A stretch of DNA of 64,000 nt from contig JABRWF010000007.1 in assembly GCA_018343915.1 (NCBI GenBank), positions 3,968,001 to 4,032,000 on the forward strand, given 5' to 3'. A model generated the notes under the pieces. It was not told where the DNA came from, ran no database searches, and saw nothing but the letters and a program-made list of their open reading frames with translations. Source of the stretch: Agroathelia rolfsii (lineage: Eukaryota; Basidiomycota; Agaricomycetes; Amylocorticiales; Amylocorticiaceae). Made by a program: the position numbers and the translations under genes. Below, piece by piece: positions 1-10,470 of this stretch; the first letter of the stretch is position 1; each line of letters opens with the position of its first letter.

Positions 1-116
1 GTATTATAATTTTATTTTGAATTTTTAACTATTTTTCCGAATTTTTCCTGATTTTTCTCTATTTTTTGATATATATATTGTATATTACGTAAACACACAT
101 TCTGATGACTAAGCAA

Positions 117-172
117 GTCATGTGACCAGTCGACCATGTGACTGGCCATCATGTGACCACTAGTCATGTGAC
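117..172 (+). promoter_or_regulatory. Four-copy CATGTGAC array in LTR C
   Basis: CATGTGAC occurs four times at 15-16 bp spacing. In the solo copy at 3809 two of the four read CACGTGAC and a third reads CATATGAC. The ancestral site was therefore probably the CACGTG E-box, with CpG decay giving CATGTG. An upstream enhancer role is an inference. Confidence 0.5.
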
Positions 173-375
173 ATATCATGCAAGCAGAGTCTAGAACATG
201 GGTCCGGATCATGACACCACTTTAGACTCATTATAACAAATAATGGCGCAATATCACGCCATACTTAGCATTACTGCGCACAGACCATATTACCGTGCAC
301 AGACCAGGTAGAATTAGTGTATAACCCTGTAGTGCCTCTACCTAAAGACCTCAGATTTATTCTCTTCGTCTTCAG

Positions 376-435
376 GTAAGCACAGTAGTGCTTTGTATTA
401 ATTAAATGCTGACATAATAAAAACTTTGTCTTCAG
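376..435 (+). other. Intron-like segment in LTR C leader
   Basis: The donor is CTTCAG|GTAAGC, a CTGAC branch-like site follows, and the acceptor is TGTCTTCAG. The length is 60 bp. The 8-9 bases before the donor nearly repeat those at the acceptor. LTR families A, B, F and G have an equivalent segment at the same place. Splicing itself is inferred. Confidence 0.5.
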
Positions 436-961
436 AGTCCTTACCTCTCAAGGCGTGACTGCCTGTCTCCCCCTCTCTCTCTACCCTTCTACAAAATCCC
501 TTAGGCTTTGTGCCAGAGGGTTACTGTGTGCTCTGTGCTACAGTAGTCAAAGAGGTCGCTTCGTGCCCCTCTTTTGTTAGCGTGCATAAGACAGGTCTAG
601 GCCTTTGGCTGACCATTTGCATCGCTGTATACACAAACATAGTGCTTAGTGCACTCAAGCAAGTAAAGGCATTGCCCTGCACTTGTCGCGGTTAAGATAC
701 ATCGCACCCATATCTGCATACACAAGATACCTCCTGTCTTGACAATAGACCTCGTGTGAAAGCTTAGTAAGCTTGGAGTAACACCTGGTGATTGGAAAGC
801 TAGAAGTTGAGTGACAGTAGAGACCGGGCAAGGAAGTGTACACCCGTGCATCCTAGGTCTTAGGAGTTGTAAAACAGCCTTACTGGCTACCCCGCACCTT
901 ACAGGGGTTAACGTAGACTCTAGTTGAGTTTTAGTGATAAGAGGCAGGTGTGCTCTTGACA

Positions 962-974
962 TTAGAACAAATCT
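962..974 (+). promoter_or_regulatory. Self-primer binding site of C1
   Basis: Two bases after the LTR end lies AGAACAAATCT (964-974). It is the exact reverse complement of AGATTTGTTCT at 20781-20791 in the 3' LTR, 35 bases after the TATATAA start and so at the predicted RNA 5' end. The 5' LTR copy has one G-to-A change. This is the Tf1-type self-priming layout. No tRNA-type site starting TGG is present. Confidence 0.8.
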
Positions 975-1419
975 CCCCTCCCCATTCTGCACTAGTTGCT
1001 TCGTGCATCTAGAGGTGGTGTAGTGAGCCACATTATTTTGAGCAAAAGAACAATTACTATACAAAAATTCGTAAACTACCACGGTCAAATACGATACAAA
1101 GTAGTAGTCTTCCATTTCGCACATCTCTTGTTTTGGGAGTATTCTTGGCCAGCTTGCAAGTGGTATTAGTATCCACGGTTGCATTGGTTCTTTCGAGCTA
1201 TTAAAGGGAACACCACCCGAGTGGATAGACAAAAAAGACTCCGGTCGCTACAAGTAGCCCAAAACAAGTAGTATACATTTAGTAGAATTAGGCCTAGCTC
1301 AAAGGGCAAAACAAAACTTTTTATCCTGTACAAATCACTTTGGGAGTCTCCAGTCATTACTGTCGAGCTTGCCCATCATTTCACACCAAACCCCACCTTG
1401 AGAACCCACCCCTCCTGCT

Positions 1420-2658
1420 GAGTCAGAAGAAGAATCTTCTGAAGCCGAATCTTCCGAAGCTGAATCCTCTGACAAGGAAAATCCCACATTTTTTCCTCCA
1501 TTTCCATCGGCTCACGCATCAGCCCAAGTTTCACCCTGACCAGAATCACCAATGGCTCAACAAGTCGACAATGCTGCCCTAATGCAGCAGCTCATCCAAA
1601 ACCAGACAATGATGATGCAGTGGATACAGCAGCAAGGCAAGTCATGAGGCAAGCCAAAAGAAATTGGCCATATGCCACCTACGTTCGACGGACAATGGGT
1701 TAATTATCACCCATTCCTTCAAAAATTTCAGGCTTACCTGGAATTGAACCCAAGGGTGTACGTCACGGATGAGGAAAAGGTCAAGTACCTTTTAGGGTTA
1801 ATGGTGGAAGGTGCCACGGCTTAGTCCAGCCTGTGGTATACTGAACTAGGACTACAAAACCGGGTACCTGGGCCCGTAACATACCAGGAAGTAATCGAAA
1901 GTTTTAAATCCTTATTTGGAGCTTTTGATGAAAAAGTAGCGGCCAGAGATCAGCTGCGTCACCTACGACAAGGCACTACATCCACGAGGAACTTTGGGAT
2001 GGCCTTCATGTTGCTGGGTAAAAGGACTGGGTTATCTGACGATGACCTCCGAGAAAAGTACCTGGAGAGGATGAACGTCAAGCTACAACGTATTATCACA
2101 GGTTGGGATAGGGATACCTCAACCCTAACCAAGTTGATGAATGCAGCACATGATGCAGAAGTCAACTTGATGAAGGAAGAGATGTTATCCAGTAAGAGAT
2201 ACTGGTACAACAATAACCCCCAGTCAGACCTCCAGCGAAATAATCCTGACGCCATGGATATTTCGGCTACTATATTGGGAAGGACACCCAATACATCAAA
2301 AAACCCATTCCTGAGTGCAGATCCTGCTCAGTAGACCTCCCTGTTGCAAGTGGCTGCAACGCAAAATAATCCAACCACACAATCCAACAACCCTTTCAGG
2401 CGAAAGGATATCATTTGCTACAACTGTCAAAAGAAAGGGCACATAGCGCGGGACTGCAGAAGTCCAAAAGCTGATAAAGGCAGCTCAAACAATCCTTTCC
2501 AAAAGGTGGCGGCGGCATTAGCGCCAACACCAACATCACCACCACCACCAGCAAACCAGGGGCTAACAAGTAGCCCGATGACACAGGATGACATGTTTAA
2601 TATGATCCAAGAACAAGGCCAAATGATTGCGGCCTTAAAAGACAAGCTGGGTTTTTAA
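1420..2658 (+). pseudogene. gag: C1 gag (capsid/nucleocapsid), broken
   Basis: A Glu/Ser-rich N-terminal part (from 1420) is followed by a capsid-like region and a CCHC zinc knuckle (CYNCQKKGHIARDC, near 2418-2459). Four in-frame stops interrupt it: TGA 1537, TGA 1645, TAG 1822 and TAG 2332. Each can be explained by one transition (CGA to TGA, TGG to TAG, CAG to TAG). No start codon survives upstream in this frame, so the true start is unknown. The reading ends GF-stop over the heptamer at 2649-2655. Confidence 0.85.
2649..2655 (+). promoter_or_regulatory. Putative -1 frameshift site, C1 gag/pol
   Basis: G_GGT_TTT in the gag frame is followed at once by TAA. The pol frame (-1) is open from this point to the protease. 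This is an X_XXY_YYZ-type slippery heptamer, and it recurs at the same place in A1, A2, B1, F1 and H1. Confidence 0.6.
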
Positions 2659-3808
2659 ATCGGTCAGAGTATGCGGCCAATGCTACTGACCAATTTGTAC
2701 AAAATAAAATGTCTTCCATTTTTACTTCTTCTTCTTTTTCAATTTCTGCTTCTTCTGTACAAGGTGTGCATGGACAGCACCTAAATATACCTATTATGTT
2801 CCATGGACATTTCTCTACTATTTCGGTATCGGCTATGATTGATTCTGGAGCAACTTCCACTTTTATAAATAAAAAATTTGTAGAAAAACATAATATAAAA
2901 ACTTCACAATTACATAAAAAAATTCCTTTGTACAATATAGACAATTCACCAAATGCAATCGGTTTTATTTCAGAATACGTTACACTTTTAACCCAAATTG
3001 GACAAGAAAAACGACGATTAGTGTTTCTGGTAGTAGACATTGGTACCGAGGATGTAATCTTAGGTATTGATTGGTTGAGACTAGAAAACCCCGTCATTAA
3101 TTGGAAGAAAGGGAACGTAACTTTAATGGACGATTTACTAAAAGACAAGGAATACAAAAACATTAATAAAATCATAAAAGATGAGGAATCTCCTCCAAAA
3201 TTGGCAGCAACATTGGGTTTGCCACCCCAGTACCAACAACATGCTAGGGTATTCTCAGAAGCCGAGTCTCAGCGATTTCCTACCAGTAAACCGTATGACC
3301 ACAAAATCGAATTGGTAGAAGGAGTAGAGATGAAACAAGCCAAGGTATACCCCCTGTCAATCCCGGAGTTAAAAGAGCTAGATGCGTACTTGGAGGAAAA
3401 TCTGGCAAAGGGTTATATAAGAAAATCCTAAAGTCCTTATGCCTCACCTTTCTTTTTCATACCCAAGAAAAATGGAAAATTAAGGCTAATAGTGGATTAT
3501 CGCCGATTGAATAATATCACTATAAAAAATTCCTATCCATTGCTGCTCATTTCCTCTATTGTTGATGGGCTCTCTAGGGCTAAAATATTCACCAAATTGG
3601 ATCTACGATGGGGATACAATAATGTACTTATCAAAGAAGGACACCAAGAGCGGGCAGCATTCATAACCCCTCGAGGACTGTTTGAACCCCTAGTAATGAC
3701 GTTTGGTTTATGTAATGCCCCAGCCACATTCCAAGCTATGATGGACGAAATATTTGCAGACCTAATTGCACAAGGATTAGTGTATGTGTATATAGATGAC
3801 ATCATCAT
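2656..3808 (+). pseudogene. pol: C1 pol, part 1: protease and N-terminal reverse transcriptase
   Basis: In the -1 frame relative to gag this encodes an aspartic protease (DSGA motif near 2840-2851, then ILGIDWL near 3060) and the first RT motifs through YIDD (near 3793-3804). A TAA at 3429 breaks it in the RT palm. The frame is then cut at 3809 by a solo family C LTR and resumes at 16238. The TSD ATCAT (3804-3808 and 16233-16237) marks the insertion. Confidence 0.9.
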
Positions 3809-4377
3809 TGTTACGAGTCGCTCGTTGTACTATAATTTTATTTCGGATTTTTCATTATTTTTCTGAATTTTCTCTGATTTTTCTCTATTTTCTGAGGTAT
3901 ATATTGTATATTACGTAAACACACATTCTGATGACTAAGCAAGTCATGTGACCAGTTAACCACGTGACTGGCCATCATATGACCACTAGTCACGTGACAT
4001 ATTATGTAAGCAGGGTCTAGAACATGGGTCCGGATCATGACACCACTTTAGACTCACTATAATAATAATGGCGCAATATCATGCCATACTTAGCATTACT
4101 GTGCACAGACCATGTAACGGCGCACAGACCAGGTAGAATTAGTATATAACCCTGTAGTGCTCCTACCTGAAGACCTTAGATTCGTTCTCTTCGTCTTCAG
4201 GTAAGCACAGTAGTGCTCTGTACTAGATAGATACTGACATAATAAAAACTTTGTCTTCAGAGTCATTACCTCGTAAGGTGAGATTGCCTGTCCCCCTCTC
4301 TCTCTCTCTCTCTCTACCCCCTTCCCAAAATCCCTTAGGCTCTGTGCCAGAGGGTTACTGTGTGCTTTGTGCTACAG
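3809..4377 (+). repeat. Solo LTR family C, 5' part
   Basis: It starts TGTTACGAG and lies inside the C1 RT gene. It is itself interrupted at 4378 by a D LTR with TSD TACAG (4373-4377 and 15811-15815). No other C internal sequence is associated with it, so this is a solo LTR of the same family as its host element. Confidence 0.93.
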
Positions 4378-4764
4378 TGTCACGACCCGCCAACGCACCC
4401 GGCCGCCGAACGTCCCGGTCGCACACATTGACATATGCAAACACCTACGACGGAGTCACCGGCAACGCCCTCCCTTCTGAGTCGCCACGTACCCCGTGCA
4501 TCGGACGCGTTTCCGATATGTCCGCCGACGTTTCCCCGGAGCCATGTGCAAGGCCACCTTTGCGCTTCCCTTCCATCATTGACGCGCTTCTGTCCATCAG
4601 AGCGTTCCACATGCCGACTGGACTTCTTGAAGACATTCCCCGAGTCGCCATGTGCCCGCACCAGCAGATCCTTCCTATCTGGGAAGATCGCGCTTGGACT
4701 CCCCTCTTGATTGCACTCTGATCGACGATCAGACCGCCGATGGTTCCGAAGGAACGCACCTCCG
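4378..4764 (+). repeat. Outer D LTR, 5' part
   Basis: This starts TGTCACGACCCGCC. A second D LTR is inserted at 4765 with TSD CTCCG (4760-4764 and 5638-5642). The outer LTR continues at 5643-6074 and ends at 15757-15810. Confidence 0.92.
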
Positions 4765-5637
4765 TGTTATGACCCGCCAACGCACCCGGCCGCTGAACGT
4801 CCCGATCGCGCACATCGACACACGCAAACACCTACGACAGAGTCACCGGCAACGCCCTCCCTTCTGAGTCGCCGCGTACCCCGTGCATCGGACGCGCTTC
4901 CGATGTGTCCGCCGACGTTTCCCCGGAGCCATGTGCAAGGCCGCCTTCGCGCTTCCTTTTCATCATCAACGCGCTTCTGTCCATCAGAGCGTTCCACATG
5001 CCGACTGGACTTCTCGAAGACATTCCCCAAGTCGCCATGTGCCCGCACCAGCGGATCCTTCCTATCTGGGAAGATCGCGCTTGGACTTCCTCATGATCAC
5101 GCTCTGATTGACGATCAGACCGCTGATGGTTCCGAAGGAATGCACCCCTGCCTTCGTGCACAGCGTGGCACGACTACCAGAGCGCGCGGCGCGCGCTATT
5201 CTCTATTGTTCTTATTGTTCTTCTTGCCTTTCTTTATTTATCATTTTCTCGACTACTGTACTTTGTATATATGTACTGTACCTGATGTAGTAGTTACAGT
5301 AGTCGGAAAATTAAGTGTGTTTGGCCCTAAACAAGCCCTACACCCGCTGCATAGCCAGCGGTCAACCTGTGGACTCGAGCGTCCTCGAGTATCTCGTTCT
5401 TTCTCTCCCTCTGGCTTGTCATCTCCCGCTCTATGCCTGATCTCGCCGGACCTCCCGCTCAACCTGCCATACGTCTGACTGCTCGCCGCGTCACCCGTAT
5501 CGCCGCAAGCTCCGAGATATCAAAGAGGCGACTCCACGAACCCACAGGGCTGCCATCCGGCAGTGAGCCGCTTAGCAGTTAGCGCTCCAGGGGCATCGCC
5601 GCACCGCCCGAGCTAGCTGCAAAGGCAGCTCTTGACA
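4765..5637 (+). repeat. Inner D LTR, solo, inside another D LTR
   Basis: This is an 873-bp complete D LTR, starting TGTTATGACCCGCC and ending CTCTTGACA, flanked by CTCCG. A perfect 10-bp inverted repeat, GACTACTGTA and TACAGTAGTC, flanks a TATATA sequence near 5250-5305. It carries a long GC-rich reading frame that is discussed under findings. Confidence 0.92.
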
Positions 5638-5642
5638 CTCCG

Positions 5643-6074
5643 CCTTCGTGCATAGCGTGGCACGACTACCAGAGCGCGCGGCGCGCGCTGGATCTTATTG
5701 TTCTTATTGTTTTCCCTGCATCTCTTTATTTATCTTTCTGTGACTACTGTATTCTAGTATATAGTACTGTACTTGATGTAGTAGATACAGTAGTCGGAAA
5801 ATTAAGTGTGTTTGGCCCTAAACAAGCCCTACACCCGCTGCATAGCCAGCGGTCAACCTGTGGACTCGAGCGTCCTCGAGTATCTCATTCTTTCTCCCTC
5901 TCTGGCTTGTCACCTCCCGCTCTACGCCTGATCTTGCCGGACCTCCCGCTCAACCTGCCGTACGTCTGACTGCTCGCTGCGTCACCCGTATCGCCGCAGG
6001 CCCCGAGATATCGAAGAGGCGACTCCACGAACCCACAGGGCTGCCATCCAGCAGTGAGCCGCTTAGCAGTTAGC
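5643..6074 (+). repeat. Outer D LTR, middle part
   Basis: This continues the outer D LTR. It is cut at 6075 by full element A1, with TSD TTAGC at 6070-6074 and 15752-15756. Confidence 0.92.
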
Positions 6075-6934
6075 TGTCATGAGAAGGGAATTTTTGCCGA
6101 TTTTTCGGTTATTTTCTCATATTATTTGGACGATTATTTAATTAGTTATTGCATTTCCTTTTCTTTTCTTTCATTTTTCTTATAAGAATTACCCTTTAGG
6201 GCGTGGACTGTGGGCAGTGCAGTGGTCATGTGATTGGCCCTCACGTGTTCCAAGCTGCACGTCACAGGAGTAATCTCGGGGCTGCACGTACTTCCATTTC
6301 ATCATCACGCACAGCCTAGGAACACAGCCTTCCTCCCCTGAACAATTCCTAACGATTACCGGTATCGGTCCAGAAACGGATCTCCACACGGATGCCCGGT
6401 GGAGTTAGGATGAAAGTTCTTCCCCTGCATTGCCACTCCTATACTTCTATCTCCCTCTGCGCACAGACCACCAATGCTGTGCACGGACCATTCAGTAGTA
6501 GTATAAATAGTGCATGTAACTTGTCCTGAAGAGCTCAGCTTCGACCTCTTTGTCTTCAGGCAAGTAACCAAGAGTTTGTATTCCATTAAATAGATTACTA
6601 ATAAAAACTTCACCTTCAGGGTATTTTCTTGTTGGCCTAGGCCATAACGTCCTAGCCCCCCCCCTCTCCCTCTCTCTCTCTCTCCCTTACTTGCGGGCGG
6701 TGCAAATCCCCCACGTGTGTGTGCGTGTGAAACGTTAAAGAGCATCGAGTACACGTAAGCTAAGAAAGTACCCGGGCACGCCTTCAATAAGATTAAGGCT
6801 GTGCTAACTGTGGGAAAACTTGCGTGGAAGGTACTTCAATAAGTCTTAGTGTTAAGAGGGACGATCATTGAATTTGAAGATAATTGTGGGTGTTGACCTG
6901 CATTTTCATCAAGTCAAGGAGAGTACCCTTGACA
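6075..6934 (+). repeat. 5' LTR of A1 (family A)
   Basis: It is 860 bp, begins TGTCATGAGAAGGG and ends TACCCTTGACA. It differs from the 3' LTR at scattered sites, largely C/T or G/A changes. It carries a CATGTGATTGG element, a TATAAATA box near 6502, and the self-primer AGCTTCGACCT just downstream of the TATA box. Confidence 0.95.
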
Positions 6935-6947
6935 TTAGGTCGAAGCT
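6935..6947 (+). promoter_or_regulatory. Self-primer binding site of A1
   Basis: TT then AGGTCGAAGCT (6937-6947) follows the LTR. It is the exact complement of AGCTTCGACCT in the LTR R region. The spacing is the same as in C1, A2 and B1. Confidence 0.8.
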
Positions 6948-7415
6948 ACCAGGTATCCCTCGGACTCCCGCGGTCTGAGAAGAAGCGAGTGATGATCGCT
7001 TACGAAGAGCACTCCCCCTTCTCATTTCACAATTACGTACAAATTTCTGAGCTTGTAAGCAACAAACTACTTCGGGAAGCCATTGTGTGTGACCCTCCAA
7101 AGTCCACTAACAACCCCGTTTAGACAAGGATAACGTGTACGTTCCACGTGATTCCTTGGCTGTATCCGAAGCACATCAACAGATCTAAAACATCTGGTGT
7201 TCTAGGAGCCCTCACAAGGGGTTAAAGTTTATTGTTGCTAAGCAAGAGAGGCACCTTTTTCCATCCCTCCCTGCCTTTACGAATTTTGTGTGATCTTGTG
7301 TGATTACGTTACGGGCAAGCTCTAGCCCCGGCTGAAGAAGAAAAATCCTGTCACCCGTATTTGGAAACCGGTACGACCGCCGGTGACGAAGAAGAACGCT
7401 ATTCTTGCTCTGTGA

Positions 7416-8882
7416 ATGAGCACACGCAAAGGCACCGCATACAAACCGAAAGAAGTCCCAGTCCCTTAGGCCACAAAGTCCACCGCCTCCCCTCCCGAGG
7501 TTACGAGAGAAGTCGCGTCGAGCTCGGCTCTGCATTTATCCGAAGAAGAAGAAGAATCCGAAGAAGAAGGCCTCTCCACGCAAGCTTCACCCCCAAAAAC
7601 ACCAGAAGGCCAAGAAGAGGCCCCGTCCGAATATCCATCCCCCTCCGAATTCCGTCGACGCTACACCACCAAAGCATTGTACCCGGAATCCCCAGTAGTT
7701 CCTCACCCCTCCCCTTCTAAAAGCCGCCGAGAACGCCGCCGTGAAAAGAAAAGAGAAGCTACCCCAGAAAAACCCGCCGAAATATCCCTCCCTCAAGAAC
7801 TCGGGCAAATTCTAGCCCTGCTCCAAGCAAACCAAGCACGAATCCAAGCATCCATGGAGCAGATGCAAGATACCCAAGCACGCTTCGCAGACCTTCTAGA
7901 ACAAGAACAGCCTACCCCCGCTGTCGCCGCCTCTTTCTCCACCCCAAAAGAAATCGGGCAATCCCCCGAAAAATGGTCAGGCGACTGGACCAAGTATCAA
8001 TCCTTCATTTTTGGGTTTGAAAATCATATCAAACTCAACCCAAAAATTTATGCATCAGACTACACCAAGGCGAGGTATTTTGTAGGGTTACTGGAAGGAG
8101 CTCCCAAGGCTTAGAGTCAAAAGTTTGATGACCTTATTGATACAAAGGGCTTCAGCTTTGAGAAAGATCTCTATGCCAAATTCAAGGCGTTGTATGGGGC
8201 ATGGGACTTCGGGAGAATCGCTCTCCAAAAACTACAAGACCTGAAACAGGGCACGTCTTCGGTTGCAGACTTTACAGCAACATTCTCCACCTTGGCAAAT
8301 CAGACCAAGCTGTCGGGTGAAGACCTGAGAGTTCGCTACTGGCAGGCCTTGTCTCCAAAAATTAAAGGAGTAATTGGAGGGTATCCGAAGGAGCAGCGTG
8401 ACAGCCTAGAACATCTGATGGAGGCTGCCGTGGATGCAGAAGAAGGGTTACGTGATGCAGGAGTATGGACAGATAGATGGAAGCCTAGACCGCGCTTCCA
8501 GAATACACAAGGCACTGCTGCAAACCCCATCACAATCAACGCAGCACAAGCACCATCTGCCCCCTCGCCTTTAGTCACACAAGGGAGCCGCCGTCCACCA
8601 CGAGACCTCAGCACTGTACAGTGCTACAATTGCCAGCAATGGGGCCACTTCGCCTCCAATTGCACAAATCCACGGGTCTCAAGGTATCAGGGGACCAGGC
8701 CTAGGGTCCAAGCAGCCACGACGACAACCCCTCAAACCCCATCAGCCGACCAACTTGGCACTTCCGCTGCTGCCGATGACATTAACGAAGGATCTTCTAC
8801 GATGACAATGGCAGATCTACAAGCCCTGGTGGAACAACAGGCAATGGCACTCGCTGCGTTCAAAGACAAAGCGGGTTTTTAG
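7416..8882 (+). pseudogene. gag: A1 gag, broken by two stops
   Basis: The start ATGAGCACACGC is shared with A2 and A3. The protein has an acidic/Pro-rich N-terminus, a capsid region (WSGDWTKYQSFIFGFENH near 7970-8025) and a CCHC knuckle (CYNCQQWGHFASNC near 8622-8663). It ends KDKAGF-stop at the frameshift heptamer (8873-8879). TAG codons at 7467 and 8112 both replace Trp (TGG to TAG). Product length without the stops is about 488 residues. Confidence 0.9.
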
Positions 8883-10446
8883 AAGGGTCGACGGAAAGGG
8901 CCATTTCGGCCGACCCCTACCTTACAAATCGTTTCTCCTCTTTTCTCTCTTTAAATTCTGTTTCTATTTCTGGTGCGCATGGACAGCACCTTCACATTCC
9001 CATTATGTTCCATGGACAATTTTCATCCCTTGTTACAGTAGCTATGATTGATTCAGGAGCCTCTTCCTCATTTATTCATTCTTGATTTATCAAAGAAAAT
9101 AAAATACATACAAAAAAATTACCTCGAACAATCCCTGTGTATAATATAGACAATTCGCTTAACGCTCAAGGGAGCATTGAAGAAATTGCTGTGCTCGAAA
9201 CAAGTATCGGAGGAATCCGAAAGAAACTCCCATTTCTGGTTACAGATATTGGCCCGGAAAATGTGATCCTAGGGATTGACTGGCTTCGATTAGAAAATCC
9301 GGTAATAGACTGGTCTGCGGGAAAAGTTACACACCCAGAACGCCTAACTATCTCCTCCAGCCTACTGCCAGAATGGGCTTCAAAATATGCATCAGTCTTT
9401 TCCAAAGAAGCCTCCCAAAGGATGCCCCTTAGAAAACCATGGGACCACAAGATTGAGCTCAAAGACGGAGCGCAACTCCGAAGAAGCAAAGTGTACCCCC
9501 TTTCGGTCAAAGAAGAAGAAGCCCTGGTTGATTACCTAGAAGAAAACCTTAAGAAAGGATACATCAGAAAATCGGAAAGTCCTATTGCCGCCCCAATGTT
9601 CTTCGTGCCAAAGAAAAATGGCTCCCTCAGACCAGTTCAGGATTACCGAAAGCTTAATGCCGAAACCATTGAGAATGCCTACCCACTTCCCCTCATTTCT
9701 GAACTTCAAGATAAAATGACCAAGTTCAAGACGTTCTGCAAAATTGACCTGAGATGGGGGTTCAACAACATTCGCATCAGAGAAGGCGACGAGCACAAGG
9801 CCGCTTTCATCACAAATAAGGGACTGTTTGAACCTACCGTAATGACGTTCGGATTATGTAACGCACCAGCCACAATGCAGACAATGATGGATGATTTATT
9901 CTATAAGTTCAACCAACTAGGCTGGCTAGTGCATTACATTGACAATATCATCATTGGCACACAAACAGAAAGCGAACTGCGTAAAAGAGTTTTGGAAGTA
10001 TTAGGCATCCTTAAGGCAAATGATCTGTTCGCGAACCTTGAGAAGTTTGAGTATGATGTTCCAGAAGTCGATATCTTGGGCGCCCTGGTTTCCTTTGGTT
10101 TGATCTGCATGACACCCGAGAAAGTCAAGGCAATCTTAGAATGGCCGACCCCAAAAAAGGTTTCTGACATCCGACGCTTCCGAGGCCTCGCAAACTACTA
10201 CCGGCGATTCATCAAAAACTTTGCGCAAATGTGTAAACCGCTAGACCGCTTAACCGGCAAAACTGAATGGAAGTGGGACTTAGAAGAGCAGGAAGCTTTC
10301 GACGCCCTGAAAAAGGCCTTTACTTCGGCACCAGTGTTAGGAGCATATTCCCAAAAAGCAGAAACACGCTTGGAAACCAACGCTTCCAACTTTGCAACGG
10401 GAGCAGTGCTTCTACAGAAACAACCTGACAATTCCTGGCAACCAAT
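8880..10446 (+). pseudogene. pol: A1 pol, part 1: protease, reverse transcriptase, start of RNase H
   Basis: The -1 frame opens at the heptamer. The protease DSG motif is at 9050-9058, and a TGA at 9083 lies just after it. RT is otherwise open. The catalytic box reads YIDN (9935-9946) instead of YIDD, a GAT-to-AAT change that should abolish polymerisation. The frame is cut at 10447 in the RNase H domain by A3 (TSD CCAAT at 10442-10446 and 12907-12911). Confidence 0.92.
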
Positions 10447-10470
10447 TGTCATGAGAAGGAATTTTTGCCG
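10447..10470 (+). repeat. Inverted LTR-A tip forming left end of A3
   Basis: The 24 bases TGTCATGAGAAGGAATTTTT plus GCCG match exactly the inverted right end of A3 (12883-12906). Both carry AAGGAA where A1 has AAGGGAA, so the tip was templated from this element's own LTR. Confidence 0.9.

Larger units (their letters stand above)
1..961 (+). repeat. 5' LTR of C1 (family C), cut by window edge
   Basis: This matches the LTR at 20411-21389 throughout and ends GCTCTTGACA. Four CATGTGAC motifs start at 119, 135, 150 and 165. A tandem GCGCACAGACC-like motif and a TATA-like TATAA (about 320) precede the predicted start of transcription. An intron-like segment lies at 376-435. The antisense reading frames over this LTR recur in the other C copies and are not credible genes. 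Confidence 0.93.

Noticed and set aside
12..212. Minus-strand 66-codon frame at the start of LTR C (also 3838 and 20440)
   Set aside because: It follows the CATGTGAC array, and its His/Met-rich text is a by-product of that repeat.
597..1232. Minus-strand frame of 211 codons across LTR C
   Set aside because: It repeats in the other C LTRs with changed ends, has no domain and overlaps promoter and leader sequence.
7361..7720. 119-codon frame at the start of A1 gag
   Set aside because: It is out of frame with gag, whose N-terminus is conserved in A3 and A2.
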